Assembly: GCA_036346275.1 (NCBI GenBank)
Contig: CM070719.1
Coordinates: 1,922,001 to 1,986,000, forward strand
Length of the DNA stretch: 64,000 nt
Reading direction: 5' to 3'
Origin: Otatea glauca
Taxonomy: Eukaryota > Streptophyta > Magnoliopsida > Poales > Poaceae
Numbering within the stretch: position 1 is the first letter of the stretch; every line of letters begins with the position of its first letter. This document shows positions 26,004 through 38,067 of this stretch, piece after piece. The notes beneath the pieces were generated by a model. The model searched no databases. It was given only the letters and a program-made list of their open reading frames with translations, and was not told the origin of the DNA. The translations under genes and the position numbers were made by a program.

Positions 26004-26167
26004 TTTTTTCGGAAGAGCAGTGCTTCAATGCTTTCCCCTCTAATACAAATTGCACAAATCTTGAAGCAAGCGAATGAGTAAGTAATCTTCATCTACCCTT
26101 CATTCATGCTTTAATATTTGTGCAACTGTAAAAAAGAAAAGCATTGAAGCACCTCTCTTTTCGGAAA
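26004..26167. repeat. Long imperfect foldback hairpin
   Basis: The left arm includes GTGCTTCAATGCTTTCC, TTGCACAAAT and GAAGCAAGCGAATGAG. The right arm is its imperfect complement, with CATTCATGCTTTAATATTTG, TGCAACTG and GGTGCTTCAATGC on the opposite strand. The arms are about 70 nt and the loop is short. It could be a small MITE or a small-RNA precursor. Confidence 0.6.
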
Positions 26168-26995
26168 TAGAATTGAAATTTAAACTGACTACTTCAAACT
26201 GTTGGAGTTTCTGGTTCTCTCAAATTTGGGTTAAAATATTTCGGTGTTATCTCTTCGAAACAGCGCGGTAGCTCACATTATTATCTGCGAATTTTGATTT
26301 TGTAAGTGTTATACTGGTGATCCTTTTCAGTAGGTGTACTGTGTTTAGTACGCTAAGGAGATCTATCCAAATGTACATACTCTTTGTAATATTCTACTCA
26401 GTAGATTAGTGTACCGACTCGCAATGGATTGCAGACTTGTTATTGGCCTCAACCTCACTTTTGACCAACTTGATGCATTTGCCCAGCCAAGGAAATGCCA
26501 TTACTAACCGCTCTGGTAACTGAACTTAATTGGTCAGAATAATTAAGCTTGACGTTTTGTAAGTATGTATATTGGCACATTGTACTGTTGAAAAGTAATG
26601 TATGTTCTGTACGTTCTAGTTCATCCGTTTTATAGTATTTTTCTACAGCCCACTGAATTTACAGACCAATAAAGCGCTAAATCTAAAAAATATTGTGAGC
26701 AAATATTTAGAAGTTAGAACTGTACCGCTGAGGTTTAGCGAGTGAAAAGTCTATCTCAAATCTCTTTTGACATCAATGGATGGTGAAGTCGATGATTATG
26801 GTACCTAGTCACACTCAAGGTTGGGAATGTACTAACATTCAACTACATTAATGCTTTTCTGCCAATCGGAAGACATCCTTCGACAGAGAGGAGTGGATTC
26901 ACTGCTCTCAATTGACCCTCACTAAATAACCTTGTTAAGTCTCTATTGATCTAGGAGGATTGTTGCTTTTTTCTTTAGTGTTGACCATAGTTACT

Positions 26996-27145
26996 CGAAA
27001 CATAGTTTGGTCACACCGCGGTACAGGATTTGAGCATGTGGTTCGCTGTTTTTTCTTCGAATATGAATCCTATATCTTAAATTGGTTCGGATTCAACGAA
27101 TCCGATTTGTGATTCGTGGGATTTACGACGAATCCGATAACTATG
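26996..27145. repeat. Dispersed repeat with CATAGTTA ends
   Basis: The sequence starts CATAGTTACTCGAAAC and ends CGATAACTATG, so its termini are inverted (CATAGTTA/TAACTATG). The interior blocks (GCGGTACAGGATT, GTTCGGATTCAACGAATC, TGTGATTCG) recur at 42495-42650. It is a dispersed grass repeat of unknown class. Confidence 0.5.
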
Positions 27146-28313
27146 TGTGACACCAAATTCTTTTATTTAAAAAATGATGTTTGGGATAACCTCCCATCTC
27201 TTGTTTCTTCGGTGAATCTCACCTCGATGAGCTCAATCTCCCAAGTGAAATGCCGGACCTTGGAGAGGGTGCCAAATAGAAGAGTATGATTTGCAGTGGT
27301 GCAATTTGCAATAATATATATTAACTGCCGGCTCACATAACTAGTTGATCAACTAATTTAAACCCTAAAATAAACCCCCTTCTTGTGTTAACCTCATCCC
27401 TGATCAGTGAGAATTACCTGTCATGCAGCATCCGTTGTACACATGTTAGTCTCTAAAAAAATTCCATCCAGATCAGAGCTCTTTTTGTACTTTAGAGGGA
27501 CACATGAGCCATGACATGATAAACCTAGTAGGTGGCAGCCATGTGAGGCTTGCATTCTCTGCAATCTTCCTGTCTTGTTATCCCTAGTCCTGACTGTACA
27601 CTCATGTCATGATGCTAAATTGGCCCTCCTTCAACATGTGATGCTATCTCATCTCCTCATATACAATTATATATACACCCTCATACACTTTAAGTTTCTT
27701 TTACCTCCTCATGTTCACTGTTCACTTTATCCCCAGATATTGGGCGGTGGAAATGTTAATTACAATTGGGTTTCTTAATAAAGCTCGTCTGGAGCTGCAA
27801 AAAGCTACTACACAGTCTGTTTTTCTTTGGAAACCTTTTTGTCGGTGTTGGAGAATCTAGTGGTTTTAATTTACTCCATATATTGTAGAATACTGCTACT
27901 ATATGTCGTTATTGTGTAGAGAGATTTTTATATACTACCGATTAAACGTGAAATATGTTGTATGTCAACGAGGCATCCAGTGGCATGCAAGGATTCAATG
28001 GCGCCCAAGGAATTTGCCATTGTATACATGCATGCATGTAAGCACAAAATACAGATGTGATGTGTTTACCAGCATTACAGCTAGCCCTGACAAACTGGGA
28101 TTTAGTTTGCTTTGCTTGAGATGGAAGACAGAAGAGAAGACTGAAGAGAGAAAGTTTGCCAAATTGGAGCTGTGCTCAGTACTGGCAGGGCAGCTCACCA
28201 ACTCCAGCGGTCTCCATTTTATTTCTCTTTCTCACCAGCTTTAATTAAATTTCTGCTGTTTTTATCTATCTACTACTACTATGTTTGTCTTTAATATATA
28301 CATTGGTTGAGAG

Positions 28314-28483
28314 GGTTAGACAGTATTCTAGTTGTCTTATATAAAATATTGCTAGTTGACTTATATAGATATTACTAGCCTTGTATAGATATTTATTTAT
28401 ATAGGTTTTCCTTCCATATCCTCATGTACATGTATAATACTGACCCATTGGCCTCATATTCAATACAAGTGCAATTACTAACT
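28314..28483 (+). repeat. 5' LTR of the copia element
   Basis: The LTR begins GGTTAGACAGTATTCTAG, with the expected TG changed to GG, and ends TTACTAAC. It matches the right LTR along its length with scattered substitutions. Confidence 0.8.
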
Positions 28484-28659
28484 TGGTATTAGAGCTATAT
28501 TAGGGTTAGAGCTTACCGGCGTTGCACTTACACCTTTTTTCGGTGGCTCTTCTCGCCGTCTTTTTGCCCGACTCCTCCCGTTGTCGTCCTCTTCTCGGCT
28601 GACACCTCCTGCACGCTGCCCTCCCCTTCCTGGGTCGTCGCCGTCGAGGCTGCTAGCAT

Positions 28660-31600
28660 GGAGGTGCATCTCACTGGAGACGTGGTTGCTTTGTCTTCGA
28701 CACAGTCGATGTGGGCGCATCTGCGTGACCGCTATGAGTCTACTGGTGATTCTTTGTACCTTGTTGTTGTACAATAGGAGCAACCACTGCAGCAGGGTGA
28801 TTCTACCGTGGATGGATTCTAGCCCAATTGTCCGCGGTATGGCGTCAGCTTGATTCTCTTGGACCAAAAGTTTGCCACATTTGTCAGTGTTGTCGGCGTT
28901 AAAACTCTCATTTGGAGCTTCGCCTCATCTATGACTCCTTGACGTGGCTTTAGGCCGAGTTTGAGTAGATTCGTGCCCAGTTATTCGCTCGTCATCCTTG
29001 TGTGACCTTGTTGGAAGCTCTTGCAGCTATTTGTACCGAGGAGACTCGTCTTCGTGATGCTAGTCTGCTATTGTCTCCTTCAGTCCTGGCAGTGCCTCGC
29101 ACTACTCCTCCATCAGTTGCACCTACTCTAGTAATGACCATTGAGGGTGGAGGGCTTCATTGCACCTACTGTGACAAGACTAGATATGTGGAGCAGTTAT
29201 GTTATTAGAAGAAGAAAGATCTTACTCGTCGAGGTGTACGCTCTTCTAAAGGCACTAGAGGCTCAAGCACTGCCCCTCAGCGGACCTCTTATGGTTCTGA
29301 CTTCGCTCAGGAGATTCTCACGCTACTACGTCGTATGGTTGCCTTCATACCAACAGGTTCTGCTGATTTTGCTACTCAGTCTTCCATTGAGAGACCACCT
29401 TCCATATCCTCTTCAGGTATATTACCATGGACTCTTGACTTTGGTGCTTCTTTTCATATGACATCTGATACCACGAGTCTCCATTCTATTTGTCCTATCG
29501 TTGTTCCTATCACTGTTCAGACTGCAGATGGTACCTCTCTTTCTGTTGTAGGACGAGGAACTCTTTTGTCTTCCTCTTTCTATGTTTCTGCTATTTCTCA
29601 TGTTCCTAAACTGACTATGCAGCTCATGTCCGCTGGTCAACTCACTAATTATAGCTGCGCGTGTTATCCTTGATTCTGACTCTTTGTGTTCAGTATCGCC
29701 GCATGGGGGTTCTGGTTGATACCTACCCTCGCTGTCATGACTCTCAGCGTCTTTGTGTGCTTAACTGGCTTCGTCTTCCTTTCTCTACCTCTGTCAGTCT
29801 CTCTGTCTTCTCAACTACTTCCGCCTCTGTTGCATCTTCCATCGGATCGTTTGCTCAGTGGCATCATCGTTTGGGTCATCTTTGTGATTCACGCCTGTCT
29901 ACTTTAATTCATTGTGGCCTTTTAAGATCTGTGTCTGGTAATACCTCTTTAAATTGTGCGGGTTGTAAGCTTGGTAAGCAGATATAACTCCTGCATCCTT
30001 CTAGTGAGTCTGTGTCCCAGCGTCCCTTTGATCTTGTTTATTCTGATGTTTGGGGTCCAGCTCCTTTTATTTCAAAAAGGGTAATAAATATTATATTCTT
30101 TTTATAGATGATTTCACTCGTCACACCTGGATATATTTTATGTCTTCTCATAGCGAGACTTTATCTATAAGAATTTTGCCACTATGGTCCGTACTTAGTT
30201 TGATTTTTCTATTTGTGTTCTTCGTGCTAACTCGGCAGGGGAGTATCTGTCAGGAGCTTTTCGTGCTTTTGTTTCTGAGCAAGGCACTCTTTCTTAGTTT
30301 TTCTGTCCTGATACTCATGTTCAGAATGGTGTGGCTAAGCACAAGCATTGTCATCTTCTTGAGACAGCTTGTGCTCTTTTACTTGCCTTCACTGTTCCAC
30401 CTCATTTCTAGACTGAGGCTGTTTTCACTGCCATTTACTTGATTAATATTCAACCTTCTTCTGCTCTTAAGAGTGGGATTCCAATGGAGCGTCTTTGTGG
30501 CATGCCTCCTGATTATTCTAGTCTTCACTTCTTTGGATGTGTGTGATATGTACTCCTTGCACCTCGTGAACGCACCAAGCTGATTGCTCAGTCTGTCGAG
30601 TGCGTTTTTCTGGGCTATAAAACCAAGCATAAGGGATATCGTTATTGGGATCTTGTTGGCCGACAGATGCAGATCTCTCGGGATATTACTTTTGATGAGT
30701 CTCACCCCTTCTACCTTCTTCCTTCTTCCACTCCAATATCTCTTGTCAAGCCACTTTCTTTCCTAACTTTTCCTGATACTCCAGTTGCCATTTTTCCTTC
30801 TTTATGATTGGCGTCTCCTTCTTCATCAGCCTCTCCACAGGAGTCTTCACCACTGATGCCTCCTCCAGAGTTTTCTTTGGATATTGTTCCTTCTTATCCT
30901 CTATACTACACTCGTCATCCATGAGTTGAGGATTCCTCTGATGTGCCATCTTCTCCTGATGAGTCATCTTCTCTTGCTGAGCTGCCTTCTTTAGTGCCTT
31001 ATCCTTGCTATGCTCTTCATGATCGCCAGTCTATTCGGCCTCTTGAGCGCCTTGACTTTGCTGGTGTAGTTCTTACCGAGCCAACTTCTTACCGTGATGC
31101 TGTTATTCATCAGGAATGACAATATGCGATGGGAAAGGAGCTTGTTGACCTTGAGCGCACTAGCACGTGGGATCTTGTGCACTTCCTCCACGTGTCCGTC
31201 CCATTATATGCAAGTAGGTCTATAAGGTTAAGACTCGTTCTGATGGTTAGCGCTATAAGGCTCGTCTTGTGGTACGTGATTTTCAGCAGGAGCATAGTCG
31301 TGATTATGATGAGACTTTCGTTCGTGTGGCTCACATGACCATTGTTCGCACTCTTTATGTTGTGGCCTCTATTCGTGAGTGGTATATCTTTCAGCTTGAT
31401 GTCAACAATACCTTTCTTAATGGTGAGTTACGTGAGGAAGTCTATATGCAGCCACCACTAGAGTATTCTATTTCTGAGGGCATGATTAATCACCTTCACC
31501 ACTCTCTTTATAGAGTCAAGCAAGCTCCTTGTGCTTGGTTTGAGTGTTTTTCTTCTGTGATCATTACTGCTGGCTTTTCTGCTAGTGCTCATGATCCTGT

Positions 31601-32545
31601 GTTCTTTGTTCACACTTTACCTCGTGGTCGGACTCTTCTTCTATATGTTGATGACATGATCATTACTGGAGATGATTCTCATAGTATTGCCTTTGTGAAG
31701 GCACGTCTCAGTGAGTAGTTTCTCATGTCTGATTTGGGTTCTCTTTGCTACTTTCTTGGGATTGAGGTTTCTTCTACTCCTGAGGGCTTCTTTCTATCTC
31801 AAGAGAAGTATATTCAGGATCTTTTTTTATCATACTTCTCTCACTGGTCAGCACACAACTGAGACTCTCATGGAGCTCAATGTTCGCCTCCGACCTACTG
31901 ATGGTGAATCTCCTGAGGATCGTACTCACTATCGTCATCTTTTTGGGAGTCTTATTTATCTTGGTATCACTTGTCCTGACATTTCATATTCAGTTCATAT
32001 CTTGAGTCGGTTTGTTTCTGCTCCTACTTAGCTCCACTATAGTCATCTTCTTCGTGTTCTACGATATCTTCGTGGAACTATCTCTCGTTGTCTTTTCTTT
32101 CCTCGCTCCAGCTCCTTTCAACTCCAGATATACTCTGATACTACTTGGGCTAGTGATCACTCCGATCGTCGGTCCCTTTCTGCTTATTGTATTTTTCTTA
32201 GTGGTTCTCCCATTACTTGAAAGACTAAGAAGTATACAGCAATTCTTGTTCGAGTGCTAAGGCTGAGTTGTTAGCTATGGCTCTTTTGACAACAGGGTTA
32301 CTTGAGAATTTTGGTGTTTCTATTTCTACACCTACTACTCTTTTATATGATAGTACAAGTGCTATTAGCATTGCTCGAGATCCAGTGAAGCATGAGATCA
32401 CCAAGATATTGGTGTTGATGCTTCCTATATGCGGTCATAGGTACATGATCAGGTTGTGGCACTTCAGTTGGCAGACTTCTTCACGAAGACATAGACTAAA
32501 GCTCAGCATAGTTTTTATCTCTTCAAACTCAGTGTTGTTGATCTA
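28660..32545 (+). pseudogene. Copia gag-pol, multiply interrupted
   Basis: The domains appear in order with stops and frameshifts between them. A gag region starts at about 28660. A zinc knuckle follows, with CTYCDKTRYVEQLCY at about 29160-29205. A GAG-pre-integrase segment has WHHRLGHLCDSRLSTL (about 29855-29910). Integrase lies at about 30000-30700. Reverse transcriptase has FQLDVNNTFLNGELREEV and the catalytic YVDDM (about 31390-31720). An RNase H portion has LLYDSTSAISIARDP (about 32340-32390). The element cannot be autonomous. Confidence 0.85.
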
Positions 32546-32562
32546 CCGTGAGTTTAAGGGGG

Positions 32563-32731
32563 TGTTAGACAGTATCCTAGTTGCCTTATAAGAGATTGCT
32601 AGTTGCATTGTATAGATATTGCTAGCTTTGTATAGATATTATCTTATATAAGTTTTCTTTTTATATCCTTATGTACATGTATATATACTGGCTCATTAGC
32701 CTCATTTTCAATTAAAGTGCTATTCCTAACA
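32563..32731 (+). repeat. 3' LTR of the copia element
   Basis: The 169-bp repeat begins TGTTAGACAGTATCCTAG and ends CCTAACA, with the canonical TG...CA ends. Confidence 0.85.
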
Positions 32732-33815
32732 CTGGGCACAAAAAATCAAATTTAGCTTAGTAGAATGCATACGTGAGAGTTAATTTGGTAGGGCACGACA
32801 CAAAAAGCTGTGGGTCTCTTCTCGTGATGCATTTGCCAATTCTCGGCAGCTTGTTTGTCTGAACTTTCCAGTTCAATATGCTGATGAAAGCAGTGTACGT
32901 AGATACATATTTTAATTGTTCCAAGTTTTAGATGTAAATCTAGTGCGTCTAAGTTTAGTTGAATCCGAACTTTTTCTTCGGAACATGCAAGAGACTTGCA
33001 CGTCATTTTGTTCGAGACCACGCAAAAGAGTTGAATCTGAACTTGGCAAGTTAAAAATAAGATTTGATGCCGTTTTACTCGTATCATACCTATCCGAGGA
33101 GTTTTGAGTCGGGAGGGAGCAGGCTTGGCTCACGGCTTGAGCCGAGCCGACCAAAATTTTTTTACATCCGGGTTCTTTTTTTAAAAAAAATTTACAGATA
33201 GATCATTTTTGAGAAAAAATATTACGATTGGGTTCTTTTTCCGAAAAATATTATATATTACGTTCATGCCCTTTTAGCGTTTTTAGGAGTAGCGCTCGGG
33301 TCCTTTTTAGAAAAATCGAAATTACGTTTAGGTCTTTTTTTTAAAAAAGAAATTCATATTTTTTTTAAAAAAAATATGCATTGCATTTATGTCCTTTTCC
33401 GCTTTTCTAGCATTACGTTTAAGCCTTTTTGCGAAAAACGCAAGTTTATTTTTAGATCTTTTTCGCGCGTTTTCTCGATTTACTCGTGTATGGAGCGTCA
33501 ATCGCACGTTTTGTCGATTTTCTCGCGTAGAGAGCGACGCCCGCGGCGTAGCACGCCCGCGCATAAATCTGTAGTTGTACTGAAAAGTGCACGTCTACTT
33601 AAAAGCATCCTGAAATGAAGTAACAGTTCAGGCGTGCAGCTGAACTGTCAAAGATATCTTTAGTGCTTTACCAGTACCAACCAAATTTATCGATTTTACA
33701 GATGTCACAGCTACGCGTGTCACGAGTTTACTGGAGAGCCGACAACATAGGATCGATTGCCAGCGCGCTAATCTTGCTTGAAATTAATATCTCTTACACC
33801 GGCATCAATATGAGG

Positions 33816-34104
33816 TAATGACTTTTTTAGTCTTATATCTCGTTTTTTCTTAAATCTAGTTTTTTCGATCGAAATTGTAAATCTAGCATCCTTCAACGTG
33901 CTCTTACGCTGCTCTACCGCAAGAGGCGGCCTCCCGCGCTTTCCGTGTGCCGCGCTCGCCAGCTCCCGTACTCTTGGGGCACGGCAGGCCAGCTTCTGCG
34001 GTAGGAGAGCGCAGGAGTACGGTGAAAGAGACTAGATTTTCAATTTCACTTGAAATATAATTAGAGTTGAAAAAATTGAGGTAAAATGGTTAGAAAAGTC
34101 ATTA
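33816..34104. mobile_element. Foldback element with ~130-bp inverted repeats
   Basis: Both ends read TAATGACTTTT inward. The arms continue through an AAATCTAG block to a GC-rich inner part (TGCTCTACCGCAAG, complementary to CTTCTGCGGTAGGAGAGC). Nearly the whole 289 bp is palindromic. The 9-mers flanking it do not match, so no target duplication can be claimed. Long terminal repeats suggest a MULE-like or foldback element. Confidence 0.55.
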
Positions 34105-34365
34105 GCATATATGTGCTCCACTCGATCCTCCTGTGCTAGCTAGCTTACATCAACAACCATAATCGATTGAAATATATGTTTTGCAATTAAGCATGTAGCA
34201 ATTCTCTGGCTGTTTTACCCTGAAATGTTAAAAAAGAAAACAGTGGACGACACAGTACCTTTTAGCTAGACTCAAAAGAAGAAGACAGTACCTTCAATTT
34301 GCATCTATTCTATAAAAAAAAGTACACCGTAACAACGGAATGGATTACGGACTAGCTATATGGTA

Positions 34366-34615
34366 CTCTCTCTGATCACAAATACTTGTCAGGTTGGATA
34401 TCGATATGGTCTTCAAAACATAACTTTCATAACTAATTTATACTATAATATATTTATAAAACCTAACAAAATTATAATATTATGAAAGTACCTTAAACAA
34501 ATCTGCACATGAGTTTCATATATCCAATTTAAATATTAAAGATATTGACAATCAAATTATCGAAAGTTTAACTACACCTATATCCAAAACGACAAGTTTT
34601 TTTGACCGGTTGGAG
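34366..34615. mobile_element. Stowaway-like MITE
   Basis: The element begins CTCTCTCTGATCACAAATAC, ends with the complement of CTCCAACCGGTC, and is flanked by TA on both sides. The size of 250 bp, the AT-rich interior and the TA duplication are typical of Stowaway (Tc1/mariner). Confidence 0.65.
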
Positions 34616-35837
34616 TATTACATTATATGCGGCCTACACCAAATTTGAGGCCAAATTAATATGGTATGGTAACAATTAACGGAAATGATCACAAATTGAT
34701 CGGCCTCATGTGGTCATGCCGACCTTGTGTGGTGGCCCCAAACAAAAGGGAGGCCGGCCGGTAAGCTGACCAACTCAAATCAGATGCATCATCCTTGCCT
34801 ACTTCCCTAACCATTTGTTTCCATTCCATTTCATTACATCTCACCCCTCTTAGTTTTAATATCTACAATTTGGCACATAAGAAGATGAATTTACATGCCA
34901 ATCTCTACTGTCCTGGCTGCCCATGCTTGTCTCTTGGCCAAAAAATACTGATGAGAGAGAGAGAGAGCACATGAGACTGATGAGAGGGCACATGCATGTA
35001 CAAGAAACATTAAAGGGCAAAGAACAGTTAAGCTAGATAAATACTGGTCACCTGGCTCTGGCTAGCTAGCTAGCTCGCTTGGCAAATACTCTACTCCCAG
35101 TCCCAGATGCTGCATGCATGCATTGCTTCTACGCTCGCTATTAAAATCACTGGAGTACTAGTGTAGAATGATTGGTGCAGTACACAGATGTATATATATA
35201 TATACTCCATATGTGACTATGTGAGCATGCATGCACTTAATAGGCTGAGCTACCTCGACGGTTTAATTGTTGCAGGGGTTTTATTATCATGCATACTGCA
35301 TATTGGTCCGGCCTGCTGATGAGCTAGCTGCCATTTGTAGGTTAATGCAAACCTAACTCTGAAGAATAGCGCATCTGTAATTAACTAACCACACATATAT
35401 GCCTTCTTATTCGTGCAATTTTAATTGTTTCGAGTAGTACTACTACTGTACTAACTAGCTAGGTACTGTAGTGCAAAAGTAAGCATTGTTAGCTTGTCCA
35501 ATATGTGCATGCGTTGGTTCTGAATGGCAGGCAGGGTAATGCATGTCTTGGTATTCTTCAGCAGCAAATTAAGCAAGCATTTTAGTGGTCCATGCCAAGT
35601 TGATCAAAAGAGGAATCCATGCAAACATATATGTTCTGGTTTCCAATGTAATCAATCTAGTCCATTTGTCTGCAGGTGCTGACACCATATATACATATAC
35701 CAACAACTCAATTACCTATATGGAAGGCATTTCAATAAGTGCAGATGTTCAGCTCGACATTCAGTCAGTATTTGCATCACCAAGAAGAGTCAGAATCGAA
35801 AGATTCTTAAAATGTAAGAACGTAGATCACTGCAAGA

Positions 35838-35910
35838 TCCGTTGTAGTCTAGCTGGTTAGGATACTCGGCTCTCACCCGAGAGACCCGGGTTCGAGTCCC
35901 GGCAACGGAA
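35838..35910 (+). tRNA. trnE-CTC: tRNA-Glu (anticodon CTC)
   Basis: The 73-nt cloverleaf pairs perfectly in the acceptor stem (TCCGTTG with CAACGGA) and has discriminator A. The anticodon stem CTCGG/CCGAG encloses the loop CTCTCAC, giving anticodon CTC, which decodes GAG. The B box GGTTCGAGTCC is intact. A TTTTT tract at 35914-35918 supplies the RNA polymerase III stop. No intron is present. It looks like a functional nuclear tRNA gene. Confidence 0.95.
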
Positions 35911-38067
35911 TTCTTTTTATTATTATTATTACTAGCTACGAAAACAGCTTATTATTTTGATGTAAAAAAGAAAAAAAATAGCATTTCCGTGTTTCTCCGA
36001 TCTTTTTAGGCTATCTGTTGGACAGATCAAGGTAGGGTTGGCCTCTCGGAATACGAGCATATACATATGGACATTTGTGTGAGAACTCTAGCTATAAGGA
36101 GTTGCGGCACAACCATTCTCCTCTCCATTCAGTAATGCTGTAGTGTTGGAATGATGATTGTAAAGGCTCAATTAAAGAACAAGAATTCTTGTGATTTTGT
36201 GCTTACAGCCTAAATTTACGGGAAGAAAATTCCAGTAGAGGAAGATACGAATCCAAGAAGAAAGGGTAAGCAAATCTCAAAACAAAGGGAAGACGCGAAG
36301 AACGTACGCGCTACTTTTTACGTAGACGGGACTGGAGCAGATCGTGTGCCTTTTCCGATCCACGATGAAAACAAAGGGAAACGGATAGGAAATATATTCC
36401 CAATCGATCACCGGCTCACCGCAAGTATGAAACAGGCGCAGCTTTAAGTGACTTGTGGTATATCAAAGCTGTTATCCATTTGCATTCAGAACTTCTCTCT
36501 CTTCTTTGCAGCGTATGTGAAACTGACAATTGTATTTGCACCGACGCATTTCCTTATATGTATGCTTACTACATCGTTAGCGCGTTCAGTGGCACATCAT
36601 TGCTCCCTAATATGACCAATTTTCATACATTTCCCACGCTGTCCTTCCTCCTCCATCGCACTACCAATTTAGGGTCTGTTTGGGGAGTTGTGGCTAGGCT
36701 GAAAAGCTGCTTTTGGTTTGCTGGGCTGTAAAGGAGCTGTAACTGACGGCTGTAGCTTTTCTTGTTATGTTGTTTAGCAAACTACCTGCTGCGCTGTAGC
36801 TTTTGAGGGCTAACCGAAATGGAAGGTAGTAATATAGTGAAGTACAGCGGCATCCGAGTGGGGAGGTGACGAGGCGGGGTGGCAAAGGTTGGGAAGGCGG
36901 AGCGAGCGAATTAGGAGGAGTTCAAGCGAAGCCACAGCTGAAAAGCTCCTCCTCAGCAGCTGCAGCTTTTGGGGGTGCTTCTGCTGTGGCTTAGCTTCCT
37001 AGCTGCTTTGCAGCCATGCTGTTTGAGGGAGCTTTTAGTCCAAAGCTGAAGCAAAGCTCCCCAAACAGCCCCTAGCTCTGTAGTGAGGTGTGAACCAGAT
37101 GGAAGTTTGTCGAGGGAATGCAGCCATCTTCGTTGAGAAATCAAAATTGCCTCAGTTGGAAAAGTATTCCAGTACTCTTAGCAATTTCCTTATCTTTTTT
37201 GTTCAACATGACCCAGATGGAAAATGTATATACAAGCATCAGAATTCAGAGAGCAACGAGCCACGTAAAGAGGATAGACAAAAAATATGCAGCAACCTTG
37301 ACGTTCATGTTATTTTCAGTTGGATGGCTGCGGAGTTAAGTACTGCGAGCGATCCTAGCCGTCCATTCCAGTAATCAACGGACCAAATCTGCTCGTAAAG
37401 TATATACACGGTATATCTAGGCTAATTTTGACCATCCGACTTGTATCGTGCTTGTACAGGAACCGCGTCGGATGGCTGAGTATTTACAGCGCGGCGTTCG
37501 TGCGTGCTAGCTGCTGAAAACGTCTCGGCCTCCCATTGCCGCGGTAACTAGCTAGCCTTCTTCCTCTGAAATCTTTCTTGTTCAGTTGGTTACTATGGAT
37601 AAGGATGAGACACCTCAATCGATCAGATCAGTCTTCCCGGATGGGGATGAGATGACAATCCATTACGAGGAAAATTTCGCCGCTGAACTTCACTTCAAGG
37701 TTGTTGGTAGTGGGTTGGGTAAGCCTTGGTTTGGATTGATGGGCAGATGCGATGGATCGATAGATCACTCTCATTTTTTCCCCCTCAATCTAATTTTTGA
37801 TAGGGAGATTCCCTTTCAGTCTACTCATTGTATGCGTCCGTAGAGAAGTGCCATCATCTTAAAAGAAAAATTAAATTGGTCGATACCTATGGAGGAGGCT
37901 ATGATATTTACTAGTTTATTTGAGCATGGAAGGGAACATGTCGAGGAGGAGGTTGTGCATTGCGTTGTTGGCACTTGGCATGCTGTTGTACTCTTGTCTG
38001 TGTTCCATTTTTTTAGTTACCGATTTTGTCTCGTCTCAACGGGCCATCTGCTTGTTCTGCAGGAGCT
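35911..38067. other. Intergenic region and leader of the DUF1218 locus
   Basis: Apart from the MITE at 36671-37073, no gene was recognised. An 85-codon open frame at 37586-37843 has no known domain. The TTCTGCAG acceptor at about 38062 suggests that 37580-38060 once held a 5' UTR and leader intron of the DUF1218 gene. Confidence 0.4.
36671..37073. mobile_element. MITE with AGGGTCTGTTTGGGGAG ends
   Basis: The left terminus is AGGGTCTGTTTGGGGAG and the right, read inward, is AGGGGCTGTTTGGGGAG. It is a longer copy of the family at 18478-18830. Ends of this kind are common in Tourist- and hAT-type grass MITEs. The exact target duplication is not clear. Confidence 0.65.

Larger units (their letters stand above)
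25621..28313. other. Intergenic region upstream of KIN-5
   Basis: No convincing gene was seen. It contains the foldback hairpin at 26004-26167 and a repeat at 26996-27145. The rest is AT-rich sequence with short ORFs lacking recognisable domains. Confidence 0.5.
28314..32731 (+). mobile_element. Decayed Ty1/copia LTR retrotransposon
   Basis: Two direct repeats of about 170 bp (28314-28483 and 32563-32731) flank a decayed gag-pol. A tRNA-Met-like primer site (TTGGTATTAGAGC) follows the left repeat at 28483-28495. A polypurine tract (AAGGGGG) directly precedes the right repeat. No 5-bp target duplication remains (GAGAG against CTGGG), and the LTRs have diverged visibly, so the element is old. 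Integrase lies before reverse transcriptase, which is the copia order. Confidence 0.9.
32732..35837. other. Intergenic region with MITEs, no gene seen
   Basis: Positions 33140-33600 show a loose periodic motif (ATTACGTTTAGGTC followed by T/A runs), probably a decayed transposon end. Two foldback elements are listed separately. Nothing coding was recognised. Confidence 0.45.

Noticed and set aside
35585..35860. 91-codon ORF running into the tRNA gene
   Set aside because: No domain is present, and its 3' part is tRNA sequence.
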